Origin: Methylovulum sp.
GTDB lineage: Bacteria > Pseudomonadota > Gammaproteobacteria > Methylococcales > Methylomonadaceae
Direction: 5' to 3'
DNA length: 57,171 nt
Assembly: GCA_028712695.1 (NCBI GenBank)
Contig: JAQTQZ010000021.1
Coordinates: forward strand, 1 to 57,171
Numbering within the stretch: position 1 is the stretch's first letter; every line of letters starts with the position of its first letter. Both the position numbers and the translations under genes were made by a program. The notes beneath the pieces are model-generated. The model did not search any database. It worked only from the letters and a program-made list of their open reading frames with translations, and was not told where the DNA came from. This document shows, one piece after another, positions 42,975 to 51,861 of the stretch.

Positions 42975-43943
42975 ATGCACAGTCAGATTCTGAAAGAACT
43001 CCAACACACTCATGATTTTGCGGTAATCAACAGAAAAGGCGAACGGCGCACGTGGCAAGTGCTGGTCATTACGTTTTTAACTATGGCGTTGGAAATAACG
43101 GCAGGCACTGTCTTTGGCTCAATGGCATTGCTCGCTGACGGTTGGCATATGGCGACCCATGTTACGGCGTTCATGATAACGCTGTTTGCCTACCGTTATT
43201 CCCGCGTCCATGCCGATGATGGGACATTTGCTTTCAGCCCCGGAAAAGTAGGGGTGCTCGGTGGGTTTGCCAGTTCAATCGCGTTGGGGATCGTGGCTTT
43301 GATGATGTTGGTTGAGTCAGGGGAGCGTTTTTTACATCCGCATCTAATCCAATTTGATGAAGCCATTATAGTGGCATGTTTTGGTTTACTGATTAATGTC
43401 ATCTGTGCCTTGTTGCTTAAAGATCACGACCACTCGGATTCGCATCATCATAAGCATGATCATGGGCAGCATCATGACCATGACCACAATTTAAAAGCAG
43501 CGTATGTGCACGTTTTGGCTGATGCGCTGACGTCAGTTCTGGCAATTATCGCCCTGTTGACAGGCAAATATTATGGCTTGAGCTGGCTAGACCCAAGCAT
43601 GGGGATTGTGGGAGGGTTGGTTATTATCCGCTGGTCTTATACGTTGATGAGGGAAACCAGTCCCGTGTTAGTTGATGAGAGTGTCGCTGAAAGATATAAA
43701 GTGGCCATCCAAAAAGCCATCGAAAGCGATGCCGACAACCGTATTGCTGATTTACATATTTGGCGTGTAAGTCCAGGCCATTTTGCCGTAATTATTTCAG
43801 TGGTGTCGCATGTGCCAAAAATACCTGACCATTACAAAGGCTTGCTGAAGAATATCCATGGTTTTGGCGGCGGCAACAAGTTGTCGCATATTACCGTGGA
43901 AGTTAACCAATGTTTGGGTGACGGCTGCATTGACGCTGATTGA
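42975..43943 (+). CDS. dmeF: CDF-family divalent cation exporter, DmeF-like
   Basis: The 322-residue protein starts MHSQILKELQHTHDF, followed by GERRTWQVL and the first-helix motif AGTVFGSMALLADGWHMATH, the DmeF (Co2+/Ni2+) variant of the CDF metal site. A His/Asp-rich cytoplasmic loop at about 155-177 and a second site HVLADALTSV follow; a C-terminal domain with LHIWRVSPGHFAVI closes the protein. It expels metal ions in exchange for protons. The start at 42975 has GAGGGATGCT before it; a longer frame begins at 42912. No DmeR regulator is nearby. Confidence 0.9.
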   Translation: MHSQILKELQHTHDFAVINRKGERRTWQVLVITFLTMALEITAGTVFGSMALLADGWHMATHVTAFMITLFAYRYSRVHADDGTFAFSPGKVGVLGGFASSIALGIVALMMLVESGERFLHPHLIQFDEAIIVACFGLLINVICALLLKDHDHSDSHHHKHDHGQHHDHDHNLKAAYVHVLADALTSVLAIIALLTGKYYGLSWLDPSMGIVGGLVIIRWSYTLMRETSPVLVDESVAERYKVAIQKAIESDADNRIADLHIWRVSPGHFAVIISVVSHVPKIPDHYKGLLKNIHGFGGGNKLSHITVEVNQCLGDGCIDAD

Positions 43944-44012
43944 GATAGCTTTTAGGCGGCCTTAAATAATTTCTTATTAGTTTTAGAACCCGTGTAAAAT
44001 ACGCGGTTAAAT

Positions 44013-44034
44013 CCCCTGTAAGCAAATACAGGGG
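44013..44034 (+). repeat. Hairpin downstream of dmeF
   Basis: CCCCTGTA and TACAGGGG pair perfectly across AGCAAA. Only GCGTTT follows, so it is a weak terminator at best, and it may instead be a regulatory hairpin in the leader of the glucan synthase gene, 92 bases ahead. Confidence 0.5.
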
Positions 44035-44125
44035 GCGTTTAATGGCAAAAAAACGGTTTCATTAGTTTAAGTTCCTCATAATCCTACATAGTTTCGTACT
44101 TAACGAAAATCTTCGAGCCCCCTAG

Positions 44126-46726
44126 ATGATAAAAAAGATAGCTACTTTAATTGCAGTCGCGTTGCTGGTTATTATAAATTTCAGCATTTGGAGCTATGTG
44201 AACAACCCCTTGCAGTTGCAAACTTGGTCTAAAACCACGATGGGGCTCACTTACGACCCTACGCATAAGGGCGATGACCCCAGAAATAATATTTTTATCA
44301 AAGAGGCGGATATTGACAAAGATTTGGCATTGCTAGAGAACAAAGTCCATGCCATCCGTACTTACAGTATGTTACGTGGTCAGCATAAAATCCCTGAAAT
44401 AGCCGCAAAACATAATCTTAATATCACCTTAGGTGCATGGATTGACGGTAATCTGGAAAAAAACCGCCAAGAAATAGAGACGTTGATTAACGTGAGCCGC
44501 CAGAATAATCCTAAAATCATTCGGGTGATGGTCGGCAATGAGGTCATGCTTCGTGCGGATATTTCTGAAGATGCGTTGATTGAGTATATCCGCGAAGTCA
44601 AAAAAAATAGCTGGCGTCCTGTCAGTACCTCAGAAACGTGGGCAGAGTGGCTTAAACATCCAAAGCTGGTTGCCGAAGTCGATTTTATCGCCGTGCATAT
44701 CCTGCCTTACTGGGAAGGCATTGCCGCTGAGGATGCGGTGGATTTTATTTTTGACCGTTATCATGACGTCCAAAAAGCCTACCCCAACAAGCCCGTCATC
44801 ATTACTGAGATCGGTTGGCCATCCGATGGCCAACCTGCTAAACACGCCACCGCATCGGTATCCAATCAGGCCAAAGTATTACGCGAGTTTTTAAACCGCG
44901 CGGATCAGGAAAAGGTCACTTATTACATCGTTGAAGCTTTTGACCAGCCTTGGAAACAGACTATCGAAGGCTCGGCAGGTGCTTATTGGGGCATCTTTAA
45001 TGCCGACAGGCAGGCCAAATATCCGATGGATGGTGATGTGATAACACTGCCTAGCTGGGAACACTGGGCAATGGCTGCGACGGTTTTTAGTGTCGTCTTG
45101 ATGGCGTTGTTTTTATTCACCCGCCGTAGCTTGAAACTGCCAGGGGTATTGTTTTTTGGCCTGATAACCAATCTTGCTGTCTCGACCATTTTCTGGTCGG
45201 TGTCTATTGGCGCCCAGCAATACCAAACTCCGCTGACGATAATATTCTGGATCATATTGATTTTGATGCAGATATTAGCTGTCACTATTCTGCTGATAGA
45301 GTCGTTGGAAATTGCTGAAGTCATCTGGCATAAAAAAACCGCCCGTACTTTCCAGCCACTGACACCATCGGCAGATTTTAAATACCCCAAAGTGTCATTG
45401 CATCTGCCTATCCATAACGAGCCGCCCATGATGGTCCGTAAGACTTTGGAAGCGTTGGCAAAAGTCGATTATCCGAATCTGGAAGTGTTGGTGATGGACA
45501 ATAACACCAAAGACCCGGCGGTTTGGGAGCCGGTGCGTGATGATTGTGAACGCTTGGGGCCGATGTTCCGCTTTTTCCACTTGGAAAACTGGCCTGGTTT
45601 TAAAGCCGGTGCAATAAACCACGCCCTAGAACAGAGTGCCCCTGACGCGGAAATTATCGCTGTTATCGACAGTGACTACATCCTCGACCCCAATTGGTTG
45701 AACGCCATGGTGCCGTATTTCGATAATGAAAACGTCGGTTTTGTGCAATCGCCGCAGGATTACCGTGACCGCCACCAAAGCACCTTTAAAAATTTCTGTT
45801 ATTGGGAATATGCCGGGTTTTTTAATATCGGTATGGTGCAGCGTAACGAATACAACGCCATCATCCAGCATGGCACGATGACGATGATCAGAAAATCCGC
45901 TTTGCTGGAAGTGGGCAATTGGGCGGAATGGTGTATTTGTGAAGACAGCGAGTTGGGTTTGCGCCTGTATGAAGCGGGTTATGATTCGGTTTACGTGAAG
46001 GACTCCTTCGGCCGTGGACTGATGCCGGACACTTTCTCAGGCTATATGACCCAGCGTTTCCGTTGGGTTTATGGGGCGATGCAGATTATTAAGGCGCATT
46101 GGCGTAGCTTTTTGCCGTCTAGGAAATCCCCTCTCACGCCTGCGCAACGTTATTATTTTGTTGCCGGTTGGTTGCCGTGGTTTTCTGATGCCCTGGCCTT
46201 ATTATTCACTTCAACCAGTTTGTTATTGACTGCGGTGATTGTGACCGATCCTATCCACAGTGAACTGCCTATCAATGCGTTCTTGTTGCCGACGATTGGT
46301 TTGTTCAGCTTTAAGGTGTTGCGTGGATTATGGCTTTATCAGGCGCGGGTGCCGTGTTCGGTTTGGCAATCCTTAGGCGCATCCCTGACCGGGTTGTCGC
46401 TGACCCACACCGTGGCTAGAGGCACCGTACAAGGCTTGTTTACGTCCGGCAAACCTTTTATGCGGACACCAAAATATGAAAAACAGGGACCGTTGTTTGC
46501 CGGTTTGATGGTCATTAGGCAGGAATTGGTTTTGCTTGCTTTATTAGGGTTGGGCATCTATGCGATGAGTTCCTTGGAACATTTTGACAACTTAAGCGGA
46601 AAATTGTGGATTGCCGTGTTGTCTGTCCAAGCCGTGCCCTATGTTGCGACGTTAATAACGTTGTTAATCAGTATCGCGCCGAATTATAGGCGCAATAAAG
46701 TGTTGGCTGAAGAGCTTGATGAATAA
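44126..46726 (+). CDS. GH17-GT2 fusion, probable beta-glucan synthase
   Basis: An 866-residue inner-membrane protein. The N-terminal helix leads to a periplasmic GH17-like domain (about 35-305) with the acid/base Glu in MVGNEVML and nucleophile in ITEIGWPSDG. Helices at about 310-400 precede a cytoplasmic family 2 glycosyltransferase (SLHLPIHNEPPMM, VIDSDYILDP, CEDSELGLRL and the QRFRW motif), then four to five more helices. This is the layout of NdvB-type enzymes that make cyclic or linear beta-1,3/1,6-glucans; the GH17 part transglycosylates the product. No Shine-Dalgarno is clear at 44126. Confidence 0.9.
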   Translation: MIKKIATLIAVALLVIINFSIWSYVNNPLQLQTWSKTTMGLTYDPTHKGDDPRNNIFIKEADIDKDLALLENKVHAIRTYSMLRGQHKIPEIAAKHNLNITLGAWIDGNLEKNRQEIETLINVSRQNNPKIIRVMVGNEVMLRADISEDALIEYIREVKKNSWRPVSTSETWAEWLKHPKLVAEVDFIAVHILPYWEGIAAEDAVDFIFDRYHDVQKAYPNKPVIITEIGWPSDGQPAKHATASVSNQAKVLREFLNRADQEKVTYYIVEAFDQPWKQTIEGSAGAYWGIFNADRQAKYPMDGDVITLPSWEHWAMAATVFSVVLMALFLFTRRSLKLPGVLFFGLITNLAVSTIFWSVSIGAQQYQTPLTIIFWIILILMQILAVTILLIESLEIAEVIWHKKTARTFQPLTPSADFKYPKVSLHLPIHNEPPMMVRKTLEALAKVDYPNLEVLVMDNNTKDPAVWEPVRDDCERLGPMFRFFHLENWPGFKAGAINHALEQSAPDAEIIAVIDSDYILDPNWLNAMVPYFDNENVGFVQSPQDYRDRHQSTFKNFCYWEYAGFFNIGMVQRNEYNAIIQHGTMTMIRKSALLEVGNWAEWCICEDSELGLRLYEAGYDSVYVKDSFGRGLMPDTFSGYMTQRFRWVYGAMQIIKAHWRSFLPSRKSPLTPAQRYYFVAGWLPWFSDALALLFTSTSLLLTAVIVTDPIHSELPINAFLLPTIGLFSFKVLRGLWLYQARVPCSVWQSLGASLTGLSLTHTVARGTVQGLFTSGKPFMRTPKYEKQGPLFAGLMVIRQELVLLALLGLGIYAMSSLEHFDNLSGKLWIAVLSVQAVPYVATLITLLISIAPNYRRNKVLAEELDE

Positions 46727-46822
46727 GCCGGAACAGGGAGGGGGGAATGCGGGCTTTCCCTAAGAAGTCTGATGAGGTGGTTCTTATTGCCTCAATTAGA
46801 ACAATAAAAGCGGATTAACACA

Positions 46823-48181
46823 TTGAAAATCCTTATTCTTGGTGCCGGTGTCACCGGTTCCTCAGTTGCCGAGGCGCTGGCCAGTGAAGAAAACGACATT
46901 GTGGTTGTTGATTTCAAACCGGAATTGCTTGAGGCATTAAAAGAACGCATTGATATTGCCACAGTGACTGGCAACGCAGCGCATCCTAGTGTTCTTGAGC
47001 AAGCGGGCGTTGATGGCGCTGACATCGTAATTGCCGTGACCGACCGCGACGAAACCAATATGCTGGCTTGCCTTATTGTCAACACGCTATATAACCGTCC
47101 AAAAACCATTGCCCGGGTTCGGGCAATCGACTATTTAATGCACCCTCAACTGTTTAGTCCAGAGGGCATTCCTGTTGATTTTGTCATCAGCCCTGAGCAA
47201 ATCGTCATGGAATCTATCCGTAATTTAATTGAATTCCCAGGAGTGCTGCATATTTCTGATTTTGCTGGCGGACTGGTGCGGTTGTTCTCGGTTAAAGTGG
47301 TCAGCGATGGTTTTTTGACAGGCCGCAAAGTTAATGTGTTAAAAGAGCGTTTTACCGATGGCAAAGTCCGTATCGCTGCTATTTTTAGAAAAGGCGAGCC
47401 GATTGTCGTCAATGGGCAGGCGGTCATAGAGACTGACGATGAGGTTTTTTTTGTCGCACCCCGTAAAGAAGTGCGGCGGGTTTTGAAGGAGCTTAACAAG
47501 CTGGAACCCCCACTAAAACGAATCATTATTGCCGGTGGTGGGCATGTTGGTAAACGTTTGGCAAAAGCGCTGGAAGACGACCATCAGGTGAGCATCATCG
47601 AAAAAGACGCGAAGCGTGTCCAAAAAATCGCCAGCTACCTTAAAAACACACGAGTGTCGTTAGGCGATAGTGCGGATGAAGCGCTGTTGATCGATGTAGG
47701 CGTTGAACATGCCGACTTGTTTTGTTCAATCACTAACAACGATGGCGTCAATATCATTTCTGCCTCGTTGGCAAAAAGCTTAGGCACACGAAAAACCATT
47801 TGCTTACTCAATCACGTTTCTTACAGCAAATTATTGCCGAATAGAGGGATTGATGTGACTGTGCTGCCTAATCAGGAAACCTTAGGCAGCATTCTCAAAC
47901 ATGTGCGCAGGGGTGATGTGGCGCAGGTCAGTTCTCTCTGTGGGGGCACTGCGGAGGCGATTGAAGCGATTGCCCATAGCCATGGCACCCATTCTGTCGT
48001 AGGCCGTCGGGTAAACACCATTAATTTGCCGGAAGGCATTGTATTGGGCGCACTCATCCGCAACCATCAAGTCATGTCGGTACATCACGACACTATCTTT
48101 AAAGAAAACGATCATGTGGTTATGTTTGCAATAAATAAGAAATTGGTCGCCAGCATTGAGAAAGTTTTCCAACCTATTTAG
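46823..48181 (+). CDS. trkA: TrkA, NAD-binding gating subunit of the Trk potassium system
   Basis: A 452-residue cytoplasmic protein with two repeats of Rossmann (RCK) plus TrkA-C domain. The first NAD motif GAGVTGSSVAEAL is at 7-19 and the second AGGGHVGKRLAKAL near 234-247. It binds NAD(H) or ATP and controls TrkH. Start is TTG at 46823, which gives MKILILGAGVTG, the usual N-terminus. trkH follows after 50 bases. Confidence 0.95.
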   Translation: MKILILGAGVTGSSVAEALASEENDIVVVDFKPELLEALKERIDIATVTGNAAHPSVLEQAGVDGADIVIAVTDRDETNMLACLIVNTLYNRPKTIARVRAIDYLMHPQLFSPEGIPVDFVISPEQIVMESIRNLIEFPGVLHISDFAGGLVRLFSVKVVSDGFLTGRKVNVLKERFTDGKVRIAAIFRKGEPIVVNGQAVIETDDEVFFVAPRKEVRRVLKELNKLEPPLKRIIIAGGGHVGKRLAKALEDDHQVSIIEKDAKRVQKIASYLKNTRVSLGDSADEALLIDVGVEHADLFCSITNNDGVNIISASLAKSLGTRKTICLLNHVSYSKLLPNRGIDVTVLPNQETLGSILKHVRRGDVAQVSSLCGGTAEAIEAIAHSHGTHSVVGRRVNTINLPEGIVLGALIRNHQVMSVHHDTIFKENDHVVMFAINKKLVASIEKVFQPI

Positions 48182-48231
48182 TGCAATATAAACAAACTTT
48201 ATGTTGATTCTTGCGCCTTGATTTTTAGCTT

Positions 48232-49689
48232 ATGACTGTCATCCTTACCATCATCCATATCTTTGGCGTAGTCACCATGGGGTTTAGTGGCTTAATGGTC
48301 ACCTGCTTGTTGACCTCAGAAATAGCCGGAGATGGTGCGGCATCGGCCTTCCTGTTGGGCTCGGTTGTCACGTTGATTGCTGGCGCGTTAATGTTTTTCC
48401 CAACGCTCCGTACCCCGAAAAAAGTCTCCAGGCAAGCCGGTTTTTTATTGGTGTCGATGACTTGGTCTTTGATGCCGGTATTTTGTACGCTGCCGTTGCT
48501 GTTTTATTTCCCCCAAATGAGCTTTATTGATGCCTACTTTGAAGTTGTTTCGGGTTTAACAACGACAGGTGCGACAATTTTGACGGGCTTAGATAACTTG
48601 CCTATGTCGATTAATTTATGGCGGCATGAATTAAATTGGATTGCCGGGATGGGGATTATTATTTTCGCGGTCGCCATTTTGCCTATTTTAGGGATAGGGG
48701 GCATGCAGCTCTATAAAGCCGAAACGCCGGGATCGGTCAAAGAGTCTGATTTGCCGCCCCGTATTGCCCAAACGGCAAAGGCATTATGGCTGGTTTATGC
48801 CGGTATTTCGATGGTTTGCATCCTTGCTTTGCACTTGGCGGGTATGGGCTGGTTTGATGCGGTATGCCATGCGTTTTCTGTGATGAGTTTGGGTGGATTT
48901 TCCACCCATGACAGCAGCATCGGTTTTTTTGATTCGTTAGCTATTGAAGTGGTGCTGAGCCTTTTCGAGTTAATCGCCGCGATCAATTTTGCCACCCATT
49001 TTATTGCCCTTAAAAAGCGCACCTTCAACCCTTACGTCGACGATATGGAAGCCCGGGCTTTTTTGATTCTGGTTTTGGGCAGTTGTATTGTGGCGGCTAT
49101 GGTGTTGAAAGACGCGGGCACTTATCCGGATTTTGCTGTCGCCTTGCGGCATGCGTCATTCAATCTGATTACGATTGCGACCGATTGTGGCTATGCCACC
49201 CAAGATTTTAACCAGTGGCCTATTTTTGTGCCGATGTGGATGTTGTTTTTGAGTTGCCTGTCGGCCTCATCGGGTTCTACAGGAGGTGGCATCCGAATGA
49301 TCAGGACAATTATTCTAATGAAGCAAGCACGCTTGGAATTGTTTAAGTTTATCCATCCGGCAGCAATTAAATCAGTGCGGATAGGCGACACTGTGATTAA
49401 CAATACTATTGTCACATCAGTCACTGGTTTCATTTTTCTATACTTTATCAGCATAGTGATCTTAGTGTTCACGCTGTTGTTAAGTGGTTTGGATTTCATT
49501 TCTGCCTTCACTGCAATTATTGCCTGTTTTAACAATGCAGGCCCTGGCCTTAGTCAGGTAGGCCCAGCCACCAATTATGCCAGTTTGAGTGATTTTCAAA
49601 CGGGGGTTTGCACTTTTGCGATGTTGCTTGGGCGGGTACAAATATTTTCTATTGTCATTTTATTTGTGCCTGAGTTTTGGAAAAAATAG
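48232..49689 (+). CDS. trkH: TrkH, potassium uptake channel subunit
   Basis: This 485-residue polytopic protein has four P-loop repeats, visible as FEVVSGLTTTGATIL, CHAFSVMSLGGFSTHDSS, ATDCGYATQD and the last pore FNNAGPGLSQVGPATNY. They line the K+ pathway; the Gly at each selectivity turn is kept. It works with TrkA, encoded directly upstream. No ribosome site is obvious at 48232; the next in-frame ATG is further inside. Confidence 0.95.
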   Translation: MTVILTIIHIFGVVTMGFSGLMVTCLLTSEIAGDGAASAFLLGSVVTLIAGALMFFPTLRTPKKVSRQAGFLLVSMTWSLMPVFCTLPLLFYFPQMSFIDAYFEVVSGLTTTGATILTGLDNLPMSINLWRHELNWIAGMGIIIFAVAILPILGIGGMQLYKAETPGSVKESDLPPRIAQTAKALWLVYAGISMVCILALHLAGMGWFDAVCHAFSVMSLGGFSTHDSSIGFFDSLAIEVVLSLFELIAAINFATHFIALKKRTFNPYVDDMEARAFLILVLGSCIVAAMVLKDAGTYPDFAVALRHASFNLITIATDCGYATQDFNQWPIFVPMWMLFLSCLSASSGSTGGGIRMIRTIILMKQARLELFKFIHPAAIKSVRIGDTVINNTIVTSVTGFIFLYFISIVILVFTLLLSGLDFISAFTAIIACFNNAGPGLSQVGPATNYASLSDFQTGVCTFAMLLGRVQIFSIVILFVPEFWKK

Positions 49690-49792
49690 AGGGAAATGTT
49701 CGAATAAGAACGATTTTCTACGGCATCGCGCCTTAGCAAGACAATGGCTGCTATCAAGCCGAACAGACGTGGCGTCAAGGCACTGATAAATA

Positions 49793-50341
49793 ATGAAATT
49801 ATTTATTATGCAGTCTGATTGCCCACGATTGTTTTTGGCGCTATGGCCTGATGATGGTATGCGGGAGGCATTGGTGCGGGTGAGCCAATCACTTCAGGCT
49901 CTCGGGTGCAAAGCGGTGGAACCAGAAAATTTTCATGTAACGCTGGTGTTTTTAGGCCACGTCAATTCAGTTTCCGAAGGATTTATCAAACAAGGTATCG
50001 CCGAGATTGCCGCCGAACCTTTTATGTTGACTTTTGACCAGTTGAGTTATTGGCCTCGGGCCAAGGTTATTTGCCTTACCTGCCAGCAACCGGCGCAGCA
50101 GGTTGTCATGCTGGCAGCCGCTCTGAATTCGGTGGTTACACGTTGTGGATTATCAACCGACACCAGACCTTATGTGCCGCATGTCACCTTATCTAAACAA
50201 GCACAGTATTTGCCGGATATTGTGTTTGAACCGGTCATCTGGCATGCCCGCTCTTTTTGTCTTGTTGAATCTGTCCGTGTGAAGGATAGCGTCTGTTATG
50301 AGGTGGTGCAGGAATGGCCTTTTTGCGGTAACGCGCCTTAA
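49793..50341 (+). CDS. thpR: RNA 2',3'-cyclic phosphodiesterase ThpR
   Basis: The 182-residue protein has both HxTx motifs of the 2H phosphoesterase family, HVTLVFLG near 44 and HVTLSK near 126, plus the N-terminal RLFLALWPDD strand. It hydrolyses RNA 2',3'-cyclic phosphate ends to 2'-phosphates. An alternative start ATG lies five codons into the gene. Its end overlaps the xseA end by four bases in convergent orientation. Confidence 0.92.
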   Translation: MKLFIMQSDCPRLFLALWPDDGMREALVRVSQSLQALGCKAVEPENFHVTLVFLGHVNSVSEGFIKQGIAEIAAEPFMLTFDQLSYWPRAKVICLTCQQPAQQVVMLAAALNSVVTRCGLSTDTRPYVPHVTLSKQAQYLPDIVFEPVIWHARSFCLVESVRVKDSVCYEVVQEWPFCGNAP

Positions 50342-51696
50342 TCGTTGTTGATATCGCTGATTTGGCTGTTGAAGCGGCCTTGGCTTAGCTGTGTTTGCAC
50401 AACATCACCAATCGCCAATTGATGGGTGGAGCGGATGATTTCGCCGGAAGTGGCATGGGCGACCAGCGCGTAGCCACGGTTTAGGGTTGCTAACGGACTG
50501 ACGGCATGTAAAGTTTGGCTGGAATTGAGCAGGCGTTGGTCTAGGGTTTCCAGTTTGCGGGTTTGTGCTTTGACCAAACGCTGATGCAAATAAAGCAGTT
50601 TTTGTTTATGGCTGTTGAGGGTTACGGCAGGGTTGTGCTGCCAGATTAAGGCCTTTTTTGCTTCAATTAGGCTGTGGCTATGGCGCAACTTTAACAGCAT
50701 CGCCTGCTTGAGCCTTAATTTTAGCTCATCCATGCGTTGGGAGTTTCTCGCCAGTTTTTGTCCCGGATGCTGCTGTTGCAGGCGTTTGCCAAGCCAGTCC
50801 AAACCCTGCTGTTGTTGCCGTAGGTTACGCCGGATATGCTGTTGTAGCCGCGTTTCCAAGGCATTAAACCGCGCCAGCCATTCCAGGCTGTCGGGGGTGG
50901 CATGCTCGGCAGCCGCTGAAGGGGTTGGCGCCCGCAAGTCGGCGACAAAATCGGCAATGGTGAAATCGGTTTCATGACCCACTGCAGAAATAATCGGGAT
51001 TGCGCTGGCAAAAATTGCCCGGGCAACGGATTCCTCATTAAACGCCCACAAATCTTCCAGCGAACCGCCGCCACGTCCCAAGATAAGCACATCACAGAGC
51101 GGGTTTTCATTGGCGGTGGCGATGGCCTTGGCAATATCGCCTTTGGCGTTGTCGCCCTGCACGGCAACCGGATAAACAATGACCGGTATGGCAGGAAAAC
51201 GTCTTTTCAACACCGTCAGTATGTCCCGGAGCGCCGCGCCTGTGGGTGAGGTGATAACGCCGATGCAGCAGGGCAGGGCGGGCAATGCTTGTTTGTGGTG
51301 CCCGGCAAACAGCCCTTCATCAGCCAGCTTGCGTTTTAACGCATCAAATGCCCTACGTAATGCGCCATCACCAGCATCTTCAATAGACTCGACAATCAGT
51401 TGGTAATCGCCGCGCGGCTCATACAGGCTGACCTGCGCCTTGACAAGCACCTGGTCACCGTTCGTTGGCTTGAACGCATATCTGCGTTGCTGGTTTTTGA
51501 ACAATGCGCAGCGTACTTGGGCGGTGGCGTCTTTGAGCGTAAAGTACCAATGCCCCGATGCCGGTACGCTCAAATTGGAAATTTCACCCTCAACCAACAC
51601 GGACAGGAAATGCTCGCCAAGCAACCGGCTGGTGGCGCGGTTAAGCTGGGTTACGGTCATGATGGCGGGTGGTGTGGCGTTGCTGGTTAAAGACAT
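50338..51696 (-). CDS. xseA: Exodeoxyribonuclease VII large subunit
   Basis: A 452-residue protein with the N-terminal OB fold (VEGEISNLSVPASGHWYFTLKD), catalytic domain (GVITSPTGAALRDIL, LGRGGGSLEDLWAFN, ISAVGHETDFTIADFVADLRAPTPSAAAE) and a C-terminal coiled coil. With XseB it degrades single-stranded DNA and acts in repair. Length normal. The small subunit xseB is not in the window. The start at 51696 is clear from MTVTQLNRATS spacing. Confidence 0.96.
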   Translation of the reverse strand: MSLTSNATPPAIMTVTQLNRATSRLLGEHFLSVLVEGEISNLSVPASGHWYFTLKDATAQVRCALFKNQQRRYAFKPTNGDQVLVKAQVSLYEPRGDYQLIVESIEDAGDGALRRAFDALKRKLADEGLFAGHHKQALPALPCCIGVITSPTGAALRDILTVLKRRFPAIPVIVYPVAVQGDNAKGDIAKAIATANENPLCDVLILGRGGGSLEDLWAFNEESVARAIFASAIPIISAVGHETDFTIADFVADLRAPTPSAAAEHATPDSLEWLARFNALETRLQQHIRRNLRQQQQGLDWLGKRLQQQHPGQKLARNSQRMDELKLRLKQAMLLKLRHSHSLIEAKKALIWQHNPAVTLNSHKQKLLYLHQRLVKAQTRKLETLDQRLLNSSQTLHAVSPLATLNRGYALVAHATSGEIIRSTHQLAIGDVVQTQLSQGRFNSQISDINND

Positions 51697-51816
51697 TTTT
51701 GCAGGTTTTTGCTGGCGAAGAAGTGTTATTTTTTGGCTTTACAAGTATGTAGTCAAACTGGAAATGTCCGTTACTAGGCTATTTAAACAGACGGTGCGTT
51801 GTTTCGTCCCGTGTTG

Positions 51817-51849
51817 GCCTGACAAAAAATAAGCTGTTTTTTGTCAGGC
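51817..51849. terminator. Perfect 13-bp inverted repeat after hpnN
   Basis: GCCTGACAAAAAA pairs perfectly with TTTTTTGTCAGGC across TAAGCTG. It begins 12 bases beyond the hpnN stop, where a terminator is expected. The U run is inside the stem rather than after it, so a less typical intrinsic terminator or a protein-binding palindrome remain possible. Confidence 0.55.
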
Positions 51850-51861
51850 TAGAGTGGTTTG

